Shown here in pieces: positions 45,231 through 55,937 of a stretch of DNA of 64,000 nt. Numbering within the stretch: position 1 is the first letter of the stretch; each line of letters opens with the position of its first letter. The stretch comes from Symsagittifera roscoffensis (taxonomy: Eukaryota > Xenacoelomorpha > Acoela > Convolutidae): positions 43,198,988 to 43,262,987 of the forward strand of contig NC_087070.1 of NCBI RefSeq assembly GCF_963678635.1, given 5' to 3'. The notes under the pieces were generated by a model. It saw only the letters and a list, made by a program, of their open reading frames with translations. It was not told where the DNA came from and did no database searches. Made by a program: the position numbers and the translations under genes.

Positions 45231-46538
45231 TTTCTCTATCCTGTTATACACTTTGTCCACGCCTTGATGGCCCATCTGATCATGTGAGCGAAAGAGCAAT
45301 TCGGTCTGATACAACTGTGGTAACACTATTGAATTGTATTTATAGAGGACCTTGTCCTCCTCTTTCCGTTTGCAGGCTACGATTCCGTCCTTGTTCAGGT
45401 ACAACAATTCGTTTCGCTTCAGGTAGAATTGCTTCAGGATTTTGTAGCTGTCTTCTTCCAAATCTCCCTTGTCAGGTGCTCCATTCTCGATCCATCTCTT
45501 CAGACTGCTCGTCATTCTATCATTTCGCTGAGCCCTTAGGAGATCCGACAGCCTGTACCTGGCTTTCAAATACGTCTTCACCACGTTTATTTGCCCACTC
45601 ATTATCTCCGGAGCATGAGCATCGTCCATCAACTTGACACACCATATCTTTTTCAAAGGCGTCGCTTCCTGCACAGATGGTTCCAGATTGGTACGGACGA
45701 CCGTACCATGTGGCAGCAATCTGGTTGGGCGTTTCGAAACTGCTATCAGCTCGAGCTCGTCTGCGGCATTATCTACCACAGTGCCCTCTTCATCTGAGGT
45801 GTATCTGTCCCTGTCTGGATCCTGATGCGTTTCTCGGTCCAGCCCACGCTGCTTCCAGTCTACCAATAAGGAGTGGATTGCGATCTCTGACATATCGGAA
45901 TTGGAAGTTGTTTCAGACGTGTTGTCCCAGGACTGAGGTCCCGAGTCAACACTTGAGTCGACTGATTCTCCAACATCATATTCCAAGTTGTTTGAGATGT
46001 TTCTCGACTCCCCGGACAAAACTCTGTCCATCGGTCGCTTTGAATCCGACTCCCCGGACAAAATTCTGCCCCTAGGTGGTCCAGTCAACCTCTCCCCGGA
46101 CAAGTCGTCCTGCACGGGCTCAACGGTGTCTGACTCTTCAGACGAGTCGTCCTTGACTGGCTCTAAGGTATCAGACTCCCCGGACATTGTCTCGTCCACG
46201 GACGAACAATCTGGGCTCGGCTCGTATTCCTCTTTTGCATCCGTGAAGTGCACTCTCCTCGTGAAGCTAGATTTCGACCTGATCCTGACTTCCACAGTAG
46301 TTTGGTTCTGATTCAGTGTTCCATATTCAGTGAACGAAGTTCTCAATAAGACCTCCTTCGGCATCGAGCTCACCAGCTGGTTGACAATCGACCTGCAATC
46401 CCGTTCAACGCCTCGGCTGTGAATGGACACTGGCCTCTTCTCTGTTCTCTCGGTGACAGTCAACCGCTGCATGGTCTCCATCCATTTACGATCATGCCTA
46501 TCCACTTCCCTGTCCAACAAGTCACGGAGTTTTCCCAT
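45228..46538 (-). pseudogene. pol: pol segment: acidic spacer and start of the integrase zinc finger
   Basis: A 436-codon frame. Residues ~1-60 are basic and helical. Residues ~110-200 are an acidic, repetitive tract with several SGES(D) motifs spaced by DD/EPV segments. The last ~100 residues are the normal approach to integrase, ending in RSHDQMGHQGVDKVYNRIEK, which holds the HH of the HHCC finger. The corresponding Cys pair lies after the stop codon. In most gypsy elements the stretch between RNase H and integrase is short; here roughly 300 additional residues are present. The frame overlaps the RNase H frame, so the junction at ~46460-46538 is another displacement. Confidence 0.75.
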
Positions 46539-47150
46539 TTCGGCGCCACGTTCACCGTCCTGTTCAATAGAGCCATGCTGTTTATACCCAGCCTGGTTAG
46601 TTCTTGCTGTACCAAGTTGGATCGGACTAGCAGATCCAACGGAACGGGCTCGCCTCTGGCTAAAAACTTTATCTCCGCGGCCGTCTCCACTGGAAGGTCA
46701 GGGTGTCCAGGTATAGGATGTCCTGACTTGTCTAACCACCTAGTAAGTGGCAGCTTGTCGTAGGTTTCTTTGTCCAGAAAGGAAAACCCGTCTTTGATCT
46801 CTGATTGGTTAGCCTGTCTCTCCTCGAGGCGCTCATAAAATTCTGTCTTTTTACTGAGGCTATCTGCGTTCTGGTGCTTGTCACGTGTACGGTGCTCTAT
46901 GATCATGTGGTATCCATCCAGGCGCACGATCCAACGACCAATATAGCTTTGGTCCATCGAATAGGTTTTCAGCCAGGCAAGGGCACGGTTATCCACACGT
47001 AACTTGAAGGGAGCACTCCCCAAGTAGGCCCTGTATTTTTCCACGAAAGTGATCACCGCAAACATCTCCGCTTTTGGTGCGCCGTACTTCATTTCAGTAT
47101 CACTCAGGACTTTACTCCCGTAGGCTATCGGACGAAGAACCGTTGTTCCA
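46460..47150 (-). pseudogene. pol: pol segment: RNase H (C-terminal part) and connection
   Basis: In this frame RPIAYGSKVL, AEMFAV, LRVDNRALAWL and KHQNADSLS give the RNase H Glu and two Asp positions typical of gypsy elements. The first catalytic Asp (TDAS) lies in the preceding frame, so RNase H is split near 47145. The open frame extends to 47296, but only the part from ~47150 is homologous. A ~90-residue polar connection follows before the frame closes at 46460. Confidence 0.8.
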
Positions 47151-47927
47151 CTCCTGCTCCTGGTGAAGTATGCCCGATATCGCAACCACTGATGCATCCG
47201 TGTCCAGCACGAACATCCCCTTCTCTGTCGGCATGATGAGGACCGGTGCCTCGCAAAGTTCACGTTTGATGTTTTCAAATGAAACTTGCGCCTCATCAGT
47301 CCAGGTGAACTTTTTGCCCTTGTTTCTCATTAACCTCTGCATGGGGTATATTTTGTCAGCATACCCCTTGATGAACTCTCGATAATAATTAGCGAATCCC
47401 AAAAAACTTATCAGCTGTGTATCTGTCTTAGGTGCCTTCCAGGTCAGCACCGCTTCAACCGCTTCGGGATCTGGTCTCACTCCATGTTTGTCAACCAGGC
47501 GGCCCAGATACTTTATGGAATCCCTGAGGATTTTACACTTAGAGGGTTTACATTTCAGACCCGCCTGCTTCATGCAAGAAAACACCTCCTCCAACCTCTC
47601 TATGTGGTCTTCTAAGGTTGGTGTTGCAATCACGACATCATCGACATAACACATGATGAGATTCCCGTATTTCTTAGTGACGCTCGTGAGTGCCTGGGCC
47701 ATCAGTCGCTGGAATGTGGCCGTCGCGTTGCACAATCCGAATGGCATCCTCTTCCACTGGAACAGTCCCAGCTCACACGCGAAGCCTGTTTTCTCTCGAT
47801 CTTGCTTTCTAAGTGGCGCTTGCCAGAATGCAGAGCCCAGATCCAACGTCGTGAAGAACTTCGCGTCTCCCAGCTTGGACAGACTCTCATCGATGCGGGG
47901 AATCGGGTATGCGTCCTTTATAGTCAC
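47112..47927 (-). pseudogene. pol: pol segment: reverse transcriptase core
   Basis: Contains the standard RT motifs in order: TTLDLGSAFWQ (A; D29), GLFQWKRMPFGLCNA (B), MCYVDDVVIA (C; D96, D97), CKPSKCKIL and YLGRLVDKHGV, then the tether, then the RNase H start with TDAS at 243-246. The 'start' at 47927 is an internal GTG, not a true initiator. The N-terminal RT motifs are in the gag-pro frame, which stops at 47933 within the conserved block before motif A. A displacement of one base in a short T run is therefore needed to read through. I call it broken in this copy. Confidence 0.85.
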
Positions 47928-47932
47928 TGCGT

Positions 47933-50900
47933 TCAGATAAAACGGAAATCACAACAAAATCTGAGTTGTCCCCCTTTCTTTTTCGCCATGACCACACCAC
48001 AAGCCCATGGAGACTTCGACGGCTCGATCATGTCGTACTCCATTAACATCTCGATTTCCTTCCTACACGCTTCTGACTTGTTTGGGGTCATTCTTCTCGC
48101 CCCTTCCCTATGAGGTACCGAGCCCTCTTCTATCTCAATCTCGTGCTCTACAAAATTGCAACAACCTATGTCAGCCTTATGTTTCGAAAAAACGTCTGCG
48201 TTCCGATTTAGCACCGCTCTGAGCGAATCTAGTTCCTTGTCTGATATTTTACCCTTTAGATGTTCTATCTCAGGTAGGACAGGTTTATTCGCTGCTAACT
48301 CTGCCTCCGTCGGTCTCTCAGGGAAGTTGGAACAACTAGACAGCCCATCATCTGTTTCCGACTTCATTGAAAACAATTTCCTAGAAGATTTCAATTCATT
48401 CACTCTTTTCATTATACATTCTTGGTTCGCATGCAATGGACATTTAGTTACATCAAACTTTTTCAAGTTCTCCACACTCTGAAAGTCTGTGTTCAGAGGC
48501 AAAGCGTAGCCAAGTTTCTTTCCCCTCTGTACTGTCACTGTTATTGCTTCTGTGTTCAATAACACACTCACACACAGTCCGCTCTGAGTGAGTGAGAAGC
48601 TTCTTCCTAAAATAGCCGAGCTTTTACTGTTTGGATTTGGTACCAGACACACCTGTCTGTCATTGCTGAGTTCGTTCAAGTTCCTCAACTTAAACGTCGC
48701 TACTACGGCTTGGTTTGGTTTTAATCTAACTTTTCGATCCAGAAAAATCGGCACCTTGGCCTGATTAATTAAGATCTTATTAAGGGGTCTTTTCTCATAC
48801 TTTCTCTCAGGATCCTTGATCCTAATCAATCCGTCATTGAGATCGATCGTGACGTCAAAGTTGCGAACGAAATCCCTTCCTAGGATGAACTGGTCGGATT
48901 CGTCCAAATTCTCTACTACTAGGAAGCTCATCCAAAGATGTCTTCCTCCGAGCTGCAGTGAAATGATCGGGGTTCGTCCGGTGACATAGATCGCTCCCTG
49001 ATTGGCAGCTGCCAACCTGATGTTTGTCGGTATGAGATCCGACCTTTCGAAACCCATGTCGGTCCAAGTTTTGACTGGCATGACACTAACCACTGCTCCC
49101 GTGTCTAGCAGTCCCTTTACTGAAAGTTGTCTGCCTTGCACGTCCAGAACGTGTGCGGCCAGATCGGCCTCGCAACCATTATGCACCGTATCTTGTTCGA
49201 GCATCGCGTTGTGTCCGATTCGTCTGACCTTCAGCTCCTCTTGACCAATGCATATCCGGCCAATCTGATCGTTCGCATCAGTTATATGAGTTCTCGTGTA
49301 GATATTGATGCCATCCACATTCATCAGGATCGGGTAAGGGCCATGGACATCGATATAATGTCCGTCCACTTTCATCAGCCTTGGACCTCCCGTTGTGAGC
49401 AGCGCTCGCACTGCCCTGGAGTCCAGCTTGGGATCCTTCTCCTTCAGGTAGTCGGCATAGATGTCCAGGTGGACTAGTGTAATCTCGGATGGTTCACTCA
49501 AGTTATTGACCACCTGGTGCCCTGCGACTGAGATGATGGACATTATTTTGGTCCCCGCTTTCGTCATGCCGAAAGTCTTACCAGATATAACGTTCAGTTT
49601 TAGTCCCTGCTTCTTGGGTTCCTCTTTGTCTTCTACTTTTGTCGTTTTACTGAGGACATTAAAACTTTCCCGAAGATCTGTGCTCTCCAGCTCCGACCTT
49701 ACCCATTGCTCCACTTCTTTCGTGGCTAGGTCCTGTTTGACATTCTGCAGCGCTGTCCTTGTCGCCAGGCCGTAATCCACCTTGAGTGGGCTAGACGACT
49801 CTGCTTCGAGGTTCGAGGCTACCACCTCGTCAGGCCATGTTTTAACCTTTTTGGTCGTGAAGGTGTTCGGTGTCGTCTCCTTTCTCCGAGAATCAGCCTC
49901 GTTCATCAGACGTGCTCGACTGGCCTTGACACCCGAAAGCGACTCTTCGTGGCGCGGATGTTTCGCGTCCGCTACTGCGTCCCAAAATTGAGTACAATCC
50001 GACTTGAAGTGTCCCTCCAAATTACAGAAGAAACACCTCGGACCATATTTCATGATGAGCCCTCTCACGTACTCTTCATGATCCTCGTCGGTCGCGTCAG
50101 CGTCCTCGAGAAAGTAGCCTATGGCCTTCATGTTCTGTTTGTATGCAGAACACGCGGAAATGTGATGGTCCATCGAACCACAACTCGCACACGACCTCCT
50201 CTTATCCATGTCATCGCGAGGTTTGTACCAACTGGAATTCGCACCAGTGTTTGTCCCGCTATAGTTGCCATAATTGCTGTAACGGTTTTGCGCCCTCGGT
50301 TTTATGAGTAAATACTCGCGTGACTTCATACGCAAGCCGTCAGGCGTGGGTACCTGGTCAAGCGACAGGGTGAAGTGAGTGGCCAACATCGTCTTCAACT
50401 CCTCACTCCTTACTCCATCCATAAACTTCGAAGCAATCGCCAAGTTTCGCTCGGATATTCTCTCATCCGGGTTGCTTCTCCTCCTGAGCAATTCAAGGTC
50501 GTCCAAGAATTTATCTATTGATTCTTCATCTCTTTGACGCCTCTTCTCGAACTTCACCATAGCCTGGTGCCCTTGCACTCCAGAGCCGAAACGATTCAGC
50601 AGGATGTCGAATATCTTGCGAGCGCTGTCTCTCTCATTGGCTCTTTTCGCCATTACACAACTTAATGCAGTACCCTCCAGGTTGCTCTTCAGCGCGCTGC
50701 ACTCTTGTTTCTTGGAGAGATTCTCTTCCTCAAAGTGTAACTTCATCACCTCTATCCAAGTATCAATGCAGCCGTCTGACTCGTCTTTATATGACTTCGG
50801 CTTTTTCAGTGTCCTCCTTGACCTCTCTCCTCTCTCTGTTGACTTCGAGAGCTTGGTGATGAATGTTTCAAGAGCTCTGTTCAGAGGCTCAAACATCGAG

Positions 50901-52411
50901 GCATACATCGTTGTGTCTTGTGAGACTGTAGTCAGATCCGGTACTGAACTGACTTGTGGCACGGTTGGCAATCTTGTCTCCGGGGTGGAATCTGCCTCCG
51001 GCGGGACTGGATTCGTCCAGCCAGGCCTCTGCGGGGCTGCCCTTGGCCGCTCCTTGTTTCTAGGTTCGTAGTTCGTTCTCGAGCCTTGCTGGGCTCTGGC
51101 ATTGCTGCCCGTACCATCTCCAACATCCGCATGGCGTGAGCGCTCCCTTGGGTTGGAATGCTCCTGCCAACTACTCCCATTCAGGATCGCGTCAAGCTTC
51201 CGCATCATTAAGTCAGACTTTGCATCTAACCTCTTCTCCAGGCTAGTCATCGTGTGGGCGTAGGTACTATCATGATCGTTCAACAATCGTTCGATCTCCC
51301 TGGTCATCCTAGCCTCTCTTTCGTATGACTCCTTGCTTGCCTGTGCCAGGCTCTCCGCCAGGCTTTGATCGGTGTTGCGAATCCACTGAGCTTGATCAAC
51401 ACTCGCCTGCGACTTCACGTGCGTTAGTTCATCTCTCAGATTCTCTTGACCCTTGTGAGCTCTCTCATCAACCTGATCTATTCTTTTAGTCATGTCCCGT
51501 CTCAGTTCATCCAGACCATTCATTACGCCAGCGAACATGTCACTTATGTCGCCAGTGGCCCCAAATGACGGGGTTAGTCCCAGAGTAGATGAGGTCAACT
51601 GCGGCTGCAGCCTGGTGCTTGACGACGCACCGCCCTTTTGCTTGCTCATGGACGTCATTAATCTGTCGAAGGTTGATGACGCTCCCATCGTTATTCCATC
51701 TGACATGGGCCTGGTCGGCGAGGCTGATAACGCCTTCCCGTTCTTATCGTTCCTTGGGCACGGTGTGAAATTCACATCCGGATGGGATGTCTCCGGGTAG
51801 TCATAACTGGAAGTTAAACCTACAGTTGGTAGTGACGCCATGCGCTCGTCGTACAATGACTTCCAACTCTTCTTGGCCTTCGAACCCGGTTGTTCTTCAC
51901 TCGGGCTTATACTCGACATCATTGCATTGTTGCTCTGCTTGGCCAGGGATGAGTGGGTACTAGCCGAATGTGAGTATTCTCCCCTCCCCCTGTGACTCTT
52001 GGTCTCCGATTTGGACATTCCCTTGAATAAGACTTCCTCTCGCGGCTCGACCTCGGAACGCTCCGAGGTCTCCTCCGTCCTCTCGACTTCCTCCCGCTCG
52101 AGGTCCTCGCTCGGCTCAAGGTCGGGTCGAATGAGCGTCTGTTCTTCCTCGTCAAAGGGGTCCACAAGCGTTTCGCTCGCGGTTCCGGTTTCGGCGCTCC
52201 GCCTTTGATCGCCATCGAGGTTTTTCTCGCTTCTCAATCTCATTTCGCTCACTGAAAGATCAGGTTGACCTTTAGTCGATTCGTTTTCGGCAAATACGTC
52301 GGAGGCGCTGCTAAACGAGGACTGGCTACGCCTAGTTTTAAATTTTCGCGTGCTGCCCTTACTCAGCCTGGGGATCTTAGTAGTCGATCCTAACGAGTCC
52401 CTGCGCTGCAT
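47933..52411 (-). CDS. gag-pro: Gag-protease ORF running into reverse transcriptase (1492 codons)
   Basis: Begins at an ATG at 52411. Residues 1-290 are charged and Ser-rich. ~290-405 is a coiled coil (LDELRRDMTKRIDQVDERAH and on to KLDAIL). ~548-690 matches the conserved retrotransposon Gag capsid region (IDTWIEVMKLHFEEE, FEKRRQRDEESIDKFLDDLE). Two zinc knuckles of form CX2CX4HX4C lie at ~739-752 and ~792-805. The aspartic protease has LLDTGAVVSVMP (catalytic Asp ~1102) and FILGRDF. The last ~60 residues start RT. Gag and Pro share one frame, as in many gypsy elements. Gag at over 800 residues is longer than usual. The ORF is intact up to the frame loss in RT at 47933. Confidence 0.9.
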   Translation of the reverse strand: MQRRDSLGSTTKIPRLSKGSTRKFKTRRSQSSFSSASDVFAENESTKGQPDLSVSEMRLRSEKNLDGDQRRSAETGTASETLVDPFDEEEQTLIRPDLEPSEDLEREEVERTEETSERSEVEPREEVLFKGMSKSETKSHRGRGEYSHSASTHSSLAKQSNNAMMSSISPSEEQPGSKAKKSWKSLYDERMASLPTVGLTSSYDYPETSHPDVNFTPCPRNDKNGKALSASPTRPMSDGITMGASSTFDRLMTSMSKQKGGASSSTRLQPQLTSSTLGLTPSFGATGDISDMFAGVMNGLDELRRDMTKRIDQVDERAHKGQENLRDELTHVKSQASVDQAQWIRNTDQSLAESLAQASKESYEREARMTREIERLLNDHDSTYAHTMTSLEKRLDAKSDLMMRKLDAILNGSSWQEHSNPRERSRHADVGDGTGSNARAQQGSRTNYEPRNKERPRAAPQRPGWTNPVPPEADSTPETRLPTVPQVSSVPDLTTVSQDTTMYASMFEPLNRALETFITKLSKSTERGERSRRTLKKPKSYKDESDGCIDTWIEVMKLHFEEENLSKKQECSALKSNLEGTALSCVMAKRANERDSARKIFDILLNRFGSGVQGHQAMVKFEKRRQRDEESIDKFLDDLELLRRRSNPDERISERNLAIASKFMDGVRSEELKTMLATHFTLSLDQVPTPDGLRMKSREYLLIKPRAQNRYSNYGNYSGTNTGANSSWYKPRDDMDKRRSCASCGSMDHHISACSAYKQNMKAIGYFLEDADATDEDHEEYVRGLIMKYGPRCFFCNLEGHFKSDCTQFWDAVADAKHPRHEESLSGVKASRARLMNEADSRRKETTPNTFTTKKVKTWPDEVVASNLEAESSSPLKVDYGLATRTALQNVKQDLATKEVEQWVRSELESTDLRESFNVLSKTTKVEDKEEPKKQGLKLNVISGKTFGMTKAGTKIMSIISVAGHQVVNNLSEPSEITLVHLDIYADYLKEKDPKLDSRAVRALLTTGGPRLMKVDGHYIDVHGPYPILMNVDGINIYTRTHITDANDQIGRICIGQEELKVRRIGHNAMLEQDTVHNGCEADLAAHVLDVQGRQLSVKGLLDTGAVVSVMPVKTWTDMGFERSDLIPTNIRLAAANQGAIYVTGRTPIISLQLGGRHLWMSFLVVENLDESDQFILGRDFVRNFDVTIDLNDGLIRIKDPERKYEKRPLNKILINQAKVPIFLDRKVRLKPNQAVVATFKLRNLNELSNDRQVCLVPNPNSKSSAILGRSFSLTQSGLCVSVLLNTEAITVTVQRGKKLGYALPLNTDFQSVENLKKFDVTKCPLHANQECIMKRVNELKSSRKLFSMKSETDDGLSSCSNFPERPTEAELAANKPVLPEIEHLKGKISDKELDSLRAVLNRNADVFSKHKADIGCCNFVEHEIEIEEGSVPHREGARRMTPNKSEACRKEIEMLMEYDMIEPSKSPWACGVVMAKKKGGQLRFCCDFRFI

Positions 52412-52473
52412 GCTTTGTTACAAAAACAATTTTCGTATGATTTAATGGCGACGCACACGTACCGCAAAAAAAT

Positions 52474-52900
52474 TCAAGTTAAATTACTTAACGCTGCCTC
52501 CTCGATCTCGTAAGTATCAAGAGTGTCTCTTAGATTTCTCAATGACAATATTAGTGACTCCGTTAGAGTTACACACACACAGGGCTTACTCAGTATTCCA
52601 AGTGCACGAGAGTAAGGAACAACTTTTCTTCTCAAGTGAGTGTGTATTTGCCTAATACACTCACCGAGGTATTCCTTTATTCGTTCCCGGATTGCCCGAA
52701 CTTTCCTATTAAGTAGCTCAGGGCAACCACACAACCAAAATCACAATAAAAAAAATTTTGTTCGCGTAATTCTGATACACCCGATCTAGAATCCAAAGTT
52801 GATCACAAATTTCCGGGTCAAGATGGACTCTTATGCTCCTAATAAGCGCGCCTAATATCCTAATATGATTTAAATTAAATGGATATTTTCCTTTTCCCAA
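52474..52900 (-). other. Possible small coding region upstream of gag (two overlapping frames)
   Basis: Two frames, 52718-52900 and 52474-52734, overlap by 17 bases and both read as plausible protein (Leu/Ile/Arg-rich helices, Cys residues), unlike the rest of the leader. Neither begins with ATG. They could be a decayed ORF preceding gag, or upstream ORFs in the leader RNA. Low certainty. Confidence 0.25.
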
Positions 52901-55071
52901 ATTGCCACAGAAGATTTCCTCAAGTTCCTAACTTTGGGTTGTTTAGAAGGTTTAAGACACTCCGGAGGGTTACTTCGGAGGGTTGTTAAGACACTTAGCC
53001 TACTCCGGAGGGTACCTTAATCACCCAAGTCACTTCGGAGGGTCCCCCTAAATTTACTAAGGAGGGTCAATAAGATGCTTAATATGCTCCGGAGGGTTAC
53101 TTCGGAGGGTACCTCCAAAATTTTCAAATTTCTGAGCTTCACTCAGAAGGGCCTTCAATTGACTTCAGGAAGCGTCAAAACAAGCTAAATTCTCTATCAG
53201 GGGGCTGTCTTAACTTCTTTGGATAACATCGTGGAAATTTTCCACTAAGGAGGGTTGCTAATGGCCTTAGCTGACTCCAGAGGGTTACCTCGGAGGGTTC
53301 CTCAAAAATCAAGAAAAAAGGTTATGTCCCCGCAACAAAGTCTCCAAAAGCGGTCTACCTGACCTAAAACTAGGTTGGCTGACACGGTCAACCTTCCCAG
53401 TTGAATAAAAGGATGTTTTGATAAAATTTTCTGCCGCTCGGAGGGTTGCCCGTAATTTGGACCCTCCGAACCAGCAAATTCTAAAAAATTTTTCTTTTCC
53501 GAGATTATCAACCCAAAAACGGTTGCGGTCCGGAAAAGTGGTATAAAATGTCGACTTATGGTACCAAATCTATCCCGATCGGATGACTAGTGTTTGAGAA
53601 ATTGCCAAAAACGTGTTTGTCCAAATGGCCCTTTTTCACCACCTATATAGGTTCTGAGAAACTTTTTCCGCAATTCCTATCGAAAGTGCCTAAAAATAAT
53701 TGAAACGAGCGTAGTAGCCCTGTAAGGCACTGGAATAGTGCAAGAAATCGGATCAAAATTGGTTTGGAGACAAAAATTTGGCCAATAACTATTAAATTTG
53801 GACCCTCCGATTCCTTCCTTTTCCGATCCTTAAGTCGTTAGCTCTATCTACGGAGCTGATCGGAGGGTTACTCAAGAATTTCTCTAGTAAACGAGCACGT
53901 TATGCTAGCATGCTCCTAACGCAAAAAATTTTATTGCTCTAACTCTAAAAACTCAAAAACTCGATCCCCAAAACAGATTGACAAAATCCGGAAAATTATC
54001 GAAATTTTGACCGAAAAACTTTGGTTTTTTCCAACTTCTACTGAATCTTTTCTCACGCGGTTTCTTTAGTTAGGGGGATCGAACCACGTAGCTACTCCCT
54101 ATATAAAAGCTTTTTGTTGATCGGAAAAGCTCGGATATCCAAAAATTAGGGGGTCTACAGTTTGATCGAAAATCGATGATTTTCGACAAAATTGGGTGTT
54201 TTTTGGGTCTAACTTAGGAGATAAGTGATATGTAATAAGGGTATTAACCTATTAGTAGTCGTTAATGAATAGTACTATACCCTCCTTTGCACCAAAATAC
54301 CCGAATTAAGACCCTTAACTCGGAAATTTGTAATCGATGGAGGGTACAATCGGACCGCGCCAATCGTGCCCCCCACCACTTAAGTTTTAATGAAATAGTA
54401 CCCGAACGATACTAAAATTGCTTCAACGATACCCAACAGTCGTTGCGGATGTTTTCCTTGATGTCCCTGTTGAGTGTGGAACACGTTGATCAGCTTGCCA
54501 CTCTACCCTCCGGCCACCGGCAAAATCACCATTAACGTGCTTAAACACTCAAATTGCACTCGAGGGAGGGTATCCAACCCTTCACCAAAACACACAATCT
54601 TTCTATCAGAAACGATATAAATCAATCTGAAACCTGAAACAACAACAAATAGGAAGGTCAGATCACATCTCGTCCGGAAATAACATATAAACTGTCACTT
54701 TATGTTTTTTACTGTTTTTGGTCTTTTTTGGATTTTTTACTGTTTTTTGTACTTTTTTGTTTTCAAATAATTTATTTTTGGCTTTTTCTTGGTTATACAC
54801 TATTTTTGTTTGCTTTTACGCTTTCTCTTTAATTGTTTTTGGCCCCGGGACCTCGGGACAAGCGAGTTCATGACTTCCCACCTAACCCTCCGGCCCCCGG
54901 AATTTTCGGTGTTAACTGAGTTAAAAAGCTAAATTGTACTGGACGGAGGGTACGCACCTTCCCCCTAGTACAATAACGGTCATTAAGGCCTCTAACTCGG
55001 GCATACGCCCGGAGCGGAGGGTTCGTCGCTGAAATGCTTGCTGATCATGATGGTCTTATGCCTTTGACAGG
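52901..55071 (-). promoter_or_regulatory. Long 5' leader with many GGAGGGT/ACCCTCC motifs
   Basis: Roughly two dozen copies of GGAGGGT occur on the plus strand (ACCCTCC in the transcript), clustered at 52960-53110, 53240-53300 and 53430-53470 and scattered to 55020; some are inverted. Many have the form CTCCGGAGGGT or TTCGGAGGGT. No ORF uses them. A leader normally carries RNA packaging and dimerisation signals and translation control; repetition of one short motif suggests a multi-site binding target. Confidence 0.7.
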
Positions 55072-55088
55072 CCCACCCAGGAGCGCCA
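55072..55088 (-). promoter_or_regulatory. Candidate primer binding site
   Basis: Twelve bases inside the 5' LTR, the minus strand reads TGGCGCTCCTGGGTGGG. TGG is the required complement of a tRNA CCA end, and the distance is acceptable. I cannot name the matching tRNA. Confidence 0.45.
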
Positions 55089-55100
55089 TAAAAACGTCTA

Positions 55101-55937
55101 TGTAACATTCGCCCAAATACTACACAGCGACGGAGCGTAGAAAAAGTACCTATTAACGACTGGCAGGCGTCAGTTACCTTAATCCTACTCGTTTTTCACC
55201 GTCTCGACCTTGCCAGTTGATTTTCTGGTCTGTTTAGGGCTAAGTAAAAAGTTACTATTTTTAGGCCATCAGTCAAACGACTTTTGATCAGCTTTCGTTT
55301 ACATGCGAACACAACCACATAGCTGAGTCTCGGATCCTCAGACTACGTGATTGTCATTAAAAACACGGCTCGAACAACCTATTTTAATATGTTTTTGTGT
55401 GACAGTTCTATATTAAATCCATTGGAGATGGATTGACCCTTTCCTCTTTCTAGCTACTCATGTTCTGAAATATCAAACAATAACGGTGTTAATTAAGAGA
55501 TCTTTCACATTCCAGCAGCTATAAAGTTAGTTTATACAGTCCCTTCACATAGAACAGTCTCTGGGGGACCAAGCCTCCGCTCCCGTAATATTCCTGAGAT
55601 AACGCTCTTCCCCCACTGAAGCCTCCTTCTCCACCAATATCTGTTGACAAGTGTCTTATCGTGCGTTGTTGCCACGATAAGAGGCTTCGTATTTTCCGTC
55701 TCTGGTACGACTGTTTTTCACAATATCTGTCGTTGTTCTGAATTTTGTCATTTTTTCAGTCAAAATGGCCGTTTTTCGTATTTCTGAGAAATATCAATTT
55801 GAAAATCGAATTTTTAAAAATAAATATTCCAGAATATTCTGACCCTCCTTCGCAATACTTTTTCGTCAATAAGGCCTTTAGTCGTTCTTTTTTACGTCGC
55901 CGGAAGGTTGTGCTGTGCCATCTGGCAGAATGGCACA
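55101..55937 (-). repeat. 5' LTR (837 bp)
   Basis: Same sequence as the LTR at 31989-32871 except for about five substitutions and absence of the 46-bp segment. On the plus strand it begins TGTAACATTCGCCC and ends GGCACA, followed by TATCCCGAATACT of the interrupted host repeat. Confidence 0.95.

Larger units (their letters stand above)
31989..55937 (-). mobile_element. Giant Ty3/gypsy-type LTR retrotransposon (23,949 bp)
   Basis: Two direct LTRs with TG...CA ends bracket 22.2 kb that encodes Gag with two CCHC knuckles, an aspartic protease, RT (YVDD), RNase H and a DD35E integrase in the order gag-pro-RT-RH-IN, which is the Ty3/gypsy order. Its extra length comes from a long leader, long spacers in pol and a ~8.5-kb 3' module of unknown function. 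The site is flanked by TAT on both sides; the unoccupied equivalent (AGGTATCCCGAATACT) is visible in sister units near 28980 and 30030. A 3-bp duplication is shorter than the usual 4-6. LTR similarity indicates a recent insertion, although pol has several breaks. Confidence 0.95.

Noticed and set aside
47925..47940. Programmed -1 frameshift in RT
   Set aside because: There is no proper slippery heptamer, and gypsy elements do not shift inside RT; a mutation or assembly indel is more likely.
34069..52215. Many plus-strand frames of 60-177 codons across the retrotransposon
   Set aside because: All lie opposite long minus-strand coding frames and reflect their low stop-codon density.
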